Part shown: piece after piece, positions 41,670-47,012 of the stretch
How positions within the stretch are numbered: position 1 is the stretch's first letter
Layout of the letters: the number at the start of each line of letters is the position of its first letter
Assembly (NCBI GenBank): GCA_045638545.1
Contig: JAZUBL010000062.1
Span: forward strand, 1 to 47,012
From: UMGS1071 sp045638545
Lineage (GTDB): Bacteria > Bacillota > Clostridia > Oscillospirales > Acutalibacteraceae
Direction: 5' to 3'
Length of the DNA stretch: 47,012 nt
Notes under the pieces: generated by a model
Seen by the model: only the letters and a program-made list of their open reading frames with translations
Databases searched by the model: none
Told to the model about the DNA's origin: nothing
Program-made: the position numbers and the translations under genes

Positions 41670-41709
41670 AAAAAAACAGCGAGGCTGGATTGCGTCCAGC
41701 CTCGCTGTT
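41669..41709. terminator. Terminator between the chelatase operon and the BspA-like gene
   Basis: ACAGCGAGGCTGGA (41676-41689) pairs perfectly with TCCAGCCTCGCTGT (41695-41708). On the minus strand it is followed by a long T-run, so it is strong for the leftward BspA-like gene; on the plus strand the following TGTGTT is weaker. Confidence 0.88.
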
Positions 41710-41757
41710 GTGTTATACTGTATGAGTAATTTATGAAGCTTTATTTTCAGTGCATCA

Positions 41758-43791
41758 TCAGTTTCCGCATAAGCTTCGATAATCGATAGGATCCATGTTA
41801 GCTAATAACTTATCTAAGTTTAATGACTTGCAGTCTATCGACGCCAGTTCACGGTTTTCTTTAAAGCATAAAACGGAAGGAGAATTCTGTCTTCTCGTTA
41901 TAAAGAGTGATGATATTTTTTTATAGAGTCCACTTTTCGTCAATACTTTCGCCAGTCCTGTTTCCTCCAGTATCTGCATACGTTCTGCTCTGTCCGATAT
42001 TTTCACCGGTTTAATTCCTACTGTTACATACAGCTCTATTTTCTCCAGTCCGGTTTCTTCCATTTGCATCTCTTCCTGTTCTCCCACGCCCAACAGGTTC
42101 AGCTTTTTCATTTTCCGGAAATACTTCATGGCGTATGAGTCAGGAGCGCATAATAGCTGCAACTTCCGATTGAAAGCGAGGGTGTAAATACGAGTAACGG
42201 AACGTGGGATAAATAGAGATTCCAGACTGTTGCAGAACAGGAAGGCTGCGGAATGGATCGTTTTCAATGTAAGCGGCAACGATACATCGTTAAGTTTATA
42301 ACAATGTGCAAAAGCTTGTGGACCGACCTCAGTCGTGCCATATGGGACAGTAAATTTTTCCAATGATCGGCACCCGGCACACACTTTGTCCTTGATTTTA
42401 CTGAGCATACCCATTGGGATTATTTCCTTTAACCGCAGACAGTTTTCGAACAAGCTCGATTCCAGCACCCGGATTTCAGGCGGAATAACCGCTTTTTCTA
42501 AGTACATGCAATTCTTAAAACAAGCCTTACCCATTTTTTTCAGTGACGGAGCCGATTCCAGTTCGATGGTCTCCAGAGAGAAACAGTCTTCAAAGGCCTG
42601 ATCACCTATCTGCTGTAACTGAACCGAAAGATGTATGCTTTTTAAGCTGACACATTTATAGCAGCATTTCTCTGGAATTACCTTGATCGAGTCAGACAGG
42701 TATAATCCGGTTAAAGAAAAGCATTCCATAAATATACCTTCACCTATCACTTTTACATTGTCTCCCATGATTGCTGTTTGAAGGCTCTCACACCCTTCAA
42801 ACACGAATGAACCAAGGTGCGTTACCTTATCAGGCACCGAAATTTCTACCAGATTCGTGTACTCAAAGGCACGACTGTTAATTTTTTTCAGGTTTTCAGA
42901 TAGTGCGATTTCTTCAATCTCACAGTGACTGAATGCTTCTTCGTCTATGATTTCTACTTTTGGTGGCAGAACCACATTTTTGAGACCTGTATGGGAGAGG
43001 GCATTTTTTCCAATTCGTTTTATTGCCGGCCCCAGCTCAATGCTGGTTAAATCCTTACATAAAGCGTACGTACCGTCATGCAGCTCTTTTACCTGCGGGG
43101 GCATAAGCACTCGTTCTAATGCCGTTCCATAGTACGCAAATGATCCGATTGACCGTAGCGTTTTTGGATAGCGCTCAACCTTGAGCGATGAGCAGTAGGC
43201 AAAGCAGCTGTTACCTATAGCGATGGTTGTTTCTGAAAGTCTTACAGAAGCTAAATTTCTGCAATTCATGAACGCTCCATCTTCCAGCAGATCGACGCCA
43301 TCTTCGATAGTGACCTGCTTCAGTCTGGCTCCCCGGAACGCATTTTCTCCGATCGTGGTTACCGGTTTTCCCAGAATCTCATTTGGTACCGTTACCTCCG
43401 ATTGGTCTGTACCAATATAACAGGTTATTTTGAGCTTCCCCCGGTCCTCTTCGTATTCGAATAAACCGTACCTCTGAACGTGCAGCGTTTCAACACCATC
43501 AACGGTTACATCAAATGCATCAGCCCAGGCTTTTATCCCTTGAATCGCTAATGCCCTTTCTATACCGTACGCGTTGACCAGAGAAATAACAAAGGAATGC
43601 AGTTTGACCGAGTCAATTACCTTGCATTCCTTTATTTTTTCGGCTATGCCGCTCTCGAACACAAACATAACAAGGTTAATTTCCCGTACCCAGTCTGGAC
43701 CGGGATAAAAATCTCCGAGTATGTATCGCAGCATATCCGCATTTTCTGTACAACTCGGAATTTCTCTTAACACTTCTTTTAGGTTGACCAT
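41758..43791 (-). CDS. BspA-like leucine-rich repeat protein, probably cytoplasmic
   Basis: The 677-aa protein has no signal peptide or membrane segment. Residues about 1-120 are a helical domain I do not recognise (MVNLKEVLREIPSCTENADM...). A short strand-rich link (YGLFEYEEDRGKLKITCYIG) is followed from about residue 140 to 565 by some 17-18 tandem BspA/LRR_5 repeats with patterns such as IGENAFRGARLKQVTIEDG, IGDQAFEDCFSLETIELES and GPQAFAHCYKLNDVSLP. The last 110 residues are another unique region. BspA-type repeats are usually found on secreted proteins; here the absence of a signal points to an internal role. Start ATG 43791 with AGGAGGG. It stands alone, between two terminators. Confidence 0.85.
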   Translation of the reverse strand: MVNLKEVLREIPSCTENADMLRYILGDFYPGPDWVREINLVMFVFESGIAEKIKECKVIDSVKLHSFVISLVNAYGIERALAIQGIKAWADAFDVTVDGVETLHVQRYGLFEYEEDRGKLKITCYIGTDQSEVTVPNEILGKPVTTIGENAFRGARLKQVTIEDGVDLLEDGAFMNCRNLASVRLSETTIAIGNSCFAYCSSLKVERYPKTLRSIGSFAYYGTALERVLMPPQVKELHDGTYALCKDLTSIELGPAIKRIGKNALSHTGLKNVVLPPKVEIIDEEAFSHCEIEEIALSENLKKINSRAFEYTNLVEISVPDKVTHLGSFVFEGCESLQTAIMGDNVKVIGEGIFMECFSLTGLYLSDSIKVIPEKCCYKCVSLKSIHLSVQLQQIGDQAFEDCFSLETIELESAPSLKKMGKACFKNCMYLEKAVIPPEIRVLESSLFENCLRLKEIIPMGMLSKIKDKVCAGCRSLEKFTVPYGTTEVGPQAFAHCYKLNDVSLPLTLKTIHSAAFLFCNSLESLFIPRSVTRIYTLAFNRKLQLLCAPDSYAMKYFRKMKKLNLLGVGEQEEMQMEETGLEKIELYVTVGIKPVKISDRAERMQILEETGLAKVLTKSGLYKKISSLFITRRQNSPSVLCFKENRELASIDCKSLNLDKLLANMDPIDYRSLCGN

Positions 43792-44133
43792 TAGGCAACC
43801 CTCCTAACTAAAAATTGTATGGCTTGAAACAATACTGCCTTTTAAATACAAATTTTATAGTTATAATAAGGTTAAGGTTAAATTATGTTGTGATCTTTAT
43901 TTTAAGTTATAATGTTATTTGCAATACTGTACTAGAGAAAATGCCCTGCTATTCAGCATAAGACGTTCCCTCTCTGTCGCCAAGCCTGATAACACTCAGC
44001 GTGTTGTTTTAATGATAGCATAAGTCTATATAAATAGCAAGAGAAATTTCCTAAAAAGAATTTTTATAATCTACACATTCAAAATCTACATAAACATGGT
44101 TGTCAAGGTTCTGTCAGCGCACGAGCTCTACAT

Positions 44134-44165
44134 AAAGCCCTATCCGTTTGGATGGGGCTTTTTCA
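44134..44165 (+). terminator. Strong terminator-like hairpin without an upstream plus-strand gene
   Basis: AAAGCCCTATCC pairs with GGATGGGGCTTT over 12 bp (one G-U) around GTTT, followed by TTTC. It is oriented for plus-strand transcripts but no plus-strand gene ends nearby. Confidence 0.65.
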
Positions 44166-44181
44166 CAAAGCATTACTGCAC

Positions 44182-44215
44182 AAAAAGAATGGCACCGCTT
44201 ATGCAATGCCATTCT
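44182..44215 (-). terminator. Terminator of the 168-aa lipoprotein gene
   Basis: AGAATGGCA (44186-44194) and TGCCATTCT (44207-44215) pair perfectly; on the minus strand TTTTTG follows. It lies about 80 nt downstream of the lipoprotein stop codon. Confidence 0.7.
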
Positions 44216-44294
44216 GCTTAAATCTTAATATTTTCTGCCTGGACTCCTTCTGTACGATCCGCACAGTCTGGGATGGTACATCGAGAAGGAAGAT

Positions 44295-44801
44295 TTATCT
44301 TAAAAGTGGATCCTTCAACCTGTAACCATGGTATACTTCCGAATCATGAGCTGTCAGATAGAACTCATTACTATTCGGGAATTCAAAGAGCCATCCTTTT
44401 TCCGCAACGTAATCAACAATGAACTCCTCATTTTTCTGATATTCCAGTCCATACCCATCGGTATAGGAATAGGGATATGTCTCTACTTCTGCTTTCTCTG
44501 CGTTGATGTAGTACTGCTTGTACATATCATCATACGGCGCTGCTGCATAAAGCTGATCATTCACAGTGTTACTATCAGTGGTTTCTACAAATCCGCATAT
44601 GGTAATGGTGTTGTCGCCTTTAAATTCCCAATATCGGATTGTTCTTCTATTGTAACCAGGCGTTTCGTTGATCACGACCCATGCCCCGTGCAGCTTCTCG
44701 TTATCTTTACCCTCTGTCAGAGAAACAGATGAACTGGAGCAGCCTACGAGTAAAGTTGCGAACAGAAATACAGTCAAAAGAATTGAAATACACTTTTTCA
44801 T
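44295..44801 (-). CDS. Small lipoprotein of unknown function
   Basis: The 168-aa protein has a lipoprotein signal with lipobox LLVGC (Cys 21), followed by SSSS. The mature part contains LHGAWVVINETPGYNRRTIRYWEFKGDNTITICG, which looks like a small beta-barrel of the kind seen in other Gram-positive lipoproteins that begin with a 'GxW...Y.F..dgt' pattern; this resemblance is weak. It is tyrosine-rich and acidic. No paralogue in the window. It is preceded on the same strand by the 128-aa gene at 44883-45269, 80 nt away, but a link between them is not shown. Confidence 0.75.
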   Translation of the reverse strand: MKKCISILLTVFLFATLLVGCSSSSVSLTEGKDNEKLHGAWVVINETPGYNRRTIRYWEFKGDNTITICGFVETTDSNTVNDQLYAAAPYDDMYKQYYINAEKAEVETYPYSYTDGYGLEYQKNEEFIVDYVAEKGWLFEFPNSNEFYLTAHDSEVYHGYRLKDPLLR

Positions 44802-44882
44802 AGTCGTGCACCTGTATTATGTCATTATTGCAATTATAACGAAGTTTATTTCATCCCGAAGAAACTTCGTCGCATTTTATTG

Positions 44883-45269
44883 TCAGATATTATAGCCCAG
44901 CTTTTCTACGCCTTCCAGCAGCATGGTTCTGATTTCTTCGAACTGTTCTGCATAGCGTTCATCAGGATCGATCTCATCGAAGAATGGATCATTTTTACTC
45001 TGCTCAGACACTTCGTTCATCTCATCAGCAAGGATGTTGAATGTTTCGTCATCGCACTCGTTTAACTTCACGTAGTAGTCATACATGCTCTTCAGTGTTG
45101 CCTCAAAGTAAATATCATCCGGGCACTCGGACACCCACTGTCCATGCAGGTAAACAACGGTACCTTCGTCCTCAACTACGATTTCCGCATCTACTGCGTC
45201 AACGCCGTATGGCCCGCATGTTGTACCTTCCTCTGAGATTGTCATCATTCTACGGGATAATTCTTTCAT
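44883..45269 (-). CDS. Small acidic hypothetical protein
   Basis: A 128-aa protein with strongly acidic composition (Asp and Glu throughout, few basic residues). It opens with a short beta-type segment (MMTISEEGTTCGPYGVDAVDAEIVVEDEGTVVYLHGQWVSECPDD) and ends in a helical part (EQFEEIRTMLLEGVEKLGYNI). I do not recognise a family; the composition recalls small immunity-type or accessory proteins of mobile regions, but that is only a guess. AAAGGAAG lies 8 nt upstream of the ATG at 45269, which supports translation. Confidence 0.65.
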   Translation of the reverse strand: MKELSRRMMTISEEGTTCGPYGVDAVDAEIVVEDEGTVVYLHGQWVSECPDDIYFEATLKSMYDYYVKLNECDDETFNILADEMNEVSEQSKNDPFFDEIDPDERYAEQFEEIRTMLLEGVEKLGYNI

Positions 45270-45313
45270 TGTTATACTTCCTTTCTATTCTGCTTGTTTT
45301 CACTGCTAAAAGA

Positions 45314-45478
45314 TTATAAATTAATCGGTAAATTGAATTCGTCCACGTAATTCTGGAACGCATTCTTAACCTCTTCGGTCTTTTCAGGCATATAAATAGC
45401 TACCAGATCAACTATTTCTTGCGTCTAGGTTTTAGCTTGACCTACGAGAAGTTTTACGTCCTGTGTGCCTAATTCCAT
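45314..45478 (-). pseudogene. Gene remnant with in-frame TAG
   Basis: ATG at 45478 opens a 54-codon frame to TAA at 45314, with a single TAG at codon 18 (45425-45427). The part after the TAG reads TQEIVDLVAIYMPEKTEEVK..., ending NYVDEFNLPINL, which looks like real coding sequence with a helical, acidic C-terminus. There is no ribosome binding site before the ATG. Nonsense mutation in a former gene is the simplest reading. Confidence 0.4.
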
Positions 45479-45530
45479 CTACAGAAAAAGCGCAAAAAAT
45501 TCTGATATTTAAATTACAAACCACTTTGGG

Positions 45531-45653
45531 TTAAAACAAAGAATATTTGCGTTTCGGTATAGATTTATCGTCAACGATAAAAGCAAAATCATATACTGGT
45601 GAAGTACCACCAAGTTCACTCACCGCTACTATCTTTAGTTCAGTCCAAAATAC
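45531..45653 (-). pseudogene. Second gene remnant
   Basis: A 40-codon open stretch (from after a TAG at 45654-45656 to TAA at 45531) reads ...SELGGTSPVYDFAFIVDDKS..., with protein-like composition, in a different frame from the remnant at 45314-45478. No start codon or family match; probably a fragment of a decayed gene. Confidence 0.3.
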
Positions 45654-45948
45654 CTAGCAGCGCTTTCAGACGAAAATCAAGCTCTGCAAGCTATTCAAAT
45701 TCGCCTGTGTTCTAGGAAAGTAACGGTGATGTTTAAATGGAAAAGAAAACAATATCTTACTCGCCCTCCACGCGCTGCTTAGCTTTCGAAATGTGAGATT
45801 GATGTATCGAGTGCAGATGGATTAAATATGAAGCTGACATAAATAATAGAGTAACTCTATTTCATCATATTTTATATGTCTTATTGGAATAATTCGACAA
45901 CTAAATAAAAAATTCCTTTGAGAAAGCCTAAATAACAAAAATACTATT

Positions 45949-47012
45949 TCAATGTTTCTTTCCCCAAGATCTGCCAAATAACTCTTCACCATTAGGTGCC
46001 AGTCGCAATTTAGCATGTCGGGTAAGCATTTCGGTCGTTTTATCGCTATAAGATTCTTGTTTATCCAATGCAATCACCACTTGTTTGCCACAACCTATGT
46101 ATTGATTAATAATGCTTTCAACCGCATCATCGGATATTTGTTTTAAAACAACGGAATCGTGAACTAAAACAGGCAAATCCGATAAATGCATTATTGCCAA
46201 ATCGAAAACTACAAGGCCTTTATAAGCAATACCAGTGCCTGTATCATTCGGTGTAAAGAAATGATAATTAGAATCGGTAAAATGAATTGTTGGTGCGTTA
46301 AATTTTTCCGTATAAAGTTCGCTATTTATACGTTCCATTTCGGCATTTATGATCTTTTCTACAATTCCAAATTGTTCGCTTTTCGCATTTCTCAGCTCTT
46401 CTTCTAAATGTTTTCTTGTAGCTTTAAGCGCATTCAGTTTTTCATATGCATCATTCTCAGCTTCCATTTTCTTAATCTGCTTCAGTGTATCAGCATACTT
46501 TTGTAAAATAATCTTTGAAAGATTAGGATCCTTGATCAACTGCTGCAGTTGGTCCTCAAGATCTGCAATAATATCATCGTATTCTGCAAGGTGGTTTAAC
46601 AACACTTTCCGCTCTTCTTTAAATTCTTCTTTAAGTATTTCTGATATTTTTTTATGGAAATTTTCAATTTCCTCTATATGTTTAAGATTAACCTCAGGAA
46701 AAAACTTTTGAAGCTCTGAATAAGTTGTACTTGTTTGCGAAAATTTGTACTCCATGTTCTCATCTAATGTACTTATTTTCCCTTTAATACTGCTGCGCAT
46801 TCTTTTAGCTCTTGACAGTTCTTTCTTTACACGAATAGCTTCTTCCGACGCGGTGGCATCAGCATCAAGCAAACCTCGCTCAAGACCAGATGAAATATCT
46901 ATGAGTTCATCTTTGAGTTTCTCAATTGCTTTTTGATTTCTACTATAATCTTTTTTGCCTATCTTGGATACATACTGATGTTTTTGAGCTTTTTCAAAAA
47001 CCAAAAGTGCTT
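45949..47012 (-). CDS. DUF2326 protein (SMC/ABC-like), C-terminal part; runs off window
   Basis: The frame is open to the window edge, so only the C-terminal 350 or so residues are seen. The first roughly 250 are long coiled coils (Lys/Glu-rich heptads). After this comes the DUF2326 region: FNAPTIHFTDSNYHFFTPNDTGTGIAYKGLVVFDLAIM, then LPVLVHDSVVLKQISDDAVESIINQY and KQVVIALDKQESY. DUF2326 proteins are RecF/SMC-like ATPases that occur with 'ABC-three component' (ABC-3C) systems, predicted to act in biological conflict. The N-terminal Walker A should lie just outside the window. The apparent start at 47004 is a TTG inside a longer frame and is not the true start. The gene is more AT-rich than the host-type genes, in line with horizontal transfer. 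Confidence 0.8.
   Translation of the reverse strand, partial: ALLVFEKAQKHQYVSKIGKKDYSRNQKAIEKLKDELIDISSGLERGLLDADATASEEAIRVKKELSRAKRMRSSIKGKISTLDENMEYKFSQTSTTYSELQKFFPEVNLKHIEEIENFHKKISEILKEEFKEERKVLLNHLAEYDDIIADLEDQLQQLIKDPNLSKIILQKYADTLKQIKKMEAENDAYEKLNALKATRKHLEEELRNAKSEQFGIVEKIINAEMERINSELYTEKFNAPTIHFTDSNYHFFTPNDTGTGIAYKGLVVFDLAIMHLSDLPVLVHDSVVLKQISDDAVESIINQYIGCGKQVVIALDKQESYSDKTTEMLTRHAKLRLAPNGEELFGRSWGKKH

Larger units (their letters stand above)
43792..44294. other. Gene-free stretch with orphan terminator-like hairpins
   Basis: No gene is visible. It holds AACAC-TCAGC-GTGTT followed by GTTTTAA (about 43992-44012), a perfect 12-bp (one G-U) hairpin at 44134-44165, and a 9-bp hairpin at 44186-44215. 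Only the last clearly belongs to an annotated gene (the 44295-44801 lipoprotein). A small non-coding plus-strand transcript is possible. Confidence 0.4.
45270..45948. other. Decayed, gene-free stretch
   Basis: About 680 nt without an intact gene. It contains two pieces of broken minus-strand reading frame (45314-45478 and 45531-45653) with stop codons and a change of frame between them, and otherwise no recognisable signal. It separates host-type genes from the DUF2326 gene and looks like the scar of past insertion or decay. Confidence 0.5.

Overview
This window most likely comes from an anaerobic, gut-type member of the Firmicutes (class Clostridia). The evidence is strong AGGAGG-type ribosome binding sites, TTGACA/TATAAT promoters, many hairpin-plus-U-tract terminators, lipoprotein signals followed by Gly/Ser-rich linkers, BspA-like and GLUG-repeat surface proteins, and a C-terminus ending GWYSCWK that is common in clostridial secreted proteins. 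No species call is possible from the sequence alone. There are no rRNA or tRNA genes, CRISPR arrays or complete insertion sequences that I can see.

Layout. 1-4646 (minus): an edge-truncated BspA-like surface protein, a 918-aa secreted GLUG-repeat protein and a small lipoprotein. 4831-7640 (minus): a P-type cation ATPase behind a yybP-ykoY (Mn2+) riboswitch with an overlapping terminator. 7770-10860 (minus): a compact nadA-nadB-nadC operon for de novo NAD synthesis with a near-consensus promoter. 11030-12562 (plus): an extended short-chain dehydrogenase carrying an extra C-terminal zinc-ribbon-like segment. 12729-14543 (minus): recQ. 14800-18510 (minus): a 1236-aa modular surface protein. 18511-20063: a structured leader, a 23-codon ORF and an orphan DUF932 (phage/plasmid-type) gene, probably mobile-element derived. 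20065-23763 (minus): a heterodimeric ABC exporter.

23918-41669 is the metabolic centre of the window, about 18 kb devoted to iron and tetrapyrrole metal handling. On the minus strand lies a yclNOPQ/fatDCEB-like catecholate-siderophore importer, with an AraC-family regulator upstream; both have the same 14-bp inverted repeat (TTAG-N6-CTAA) at their promoters. On the plus strand, after a DUF3842 gene, a 220-nt leader ending in a terminator precedes one long operon: an ABC-2 exporter pair, a fused AAA+/VWA chelatase subunit (ChlI-ChlD type), a ChlI-type AAA+ subunit with a four-cysteine insertion, a 1276-aa CobN/BchH-type chelatase, and a FecBCD-type importer. All the parts of a class I (three-subunit, ATP-driven) metallochelatase are present next to an importer but no porphyrin or corrin synthesis gene is in view. 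The best hypothesis is a transport-coupled chelatase or dechelatase acting on an imported heme, corrinoid or metal complex.

41758-47012: a cytoplasmic BspA-like LRR protein, a small lipoprotein, a small acidic protein, about 0.7 kb of decayed sequence with broken reading frames, and the C-terminal part of a DUF2326 protein (SMC/ABC-like, probably part of an ABC-three-component conflict system) cut by the window edge.

The items most worth follow-up are the chelatase operon and its unexplained attenuator leader, the Mn2+ riboswitch/ATPase pair, the shared TTAG-N6-CTAA operator, the structured RNA in front of the DUF932 gene, and a 35-nt identical repeat that acts as a terminator in one place and has no gene to terminate in the other.
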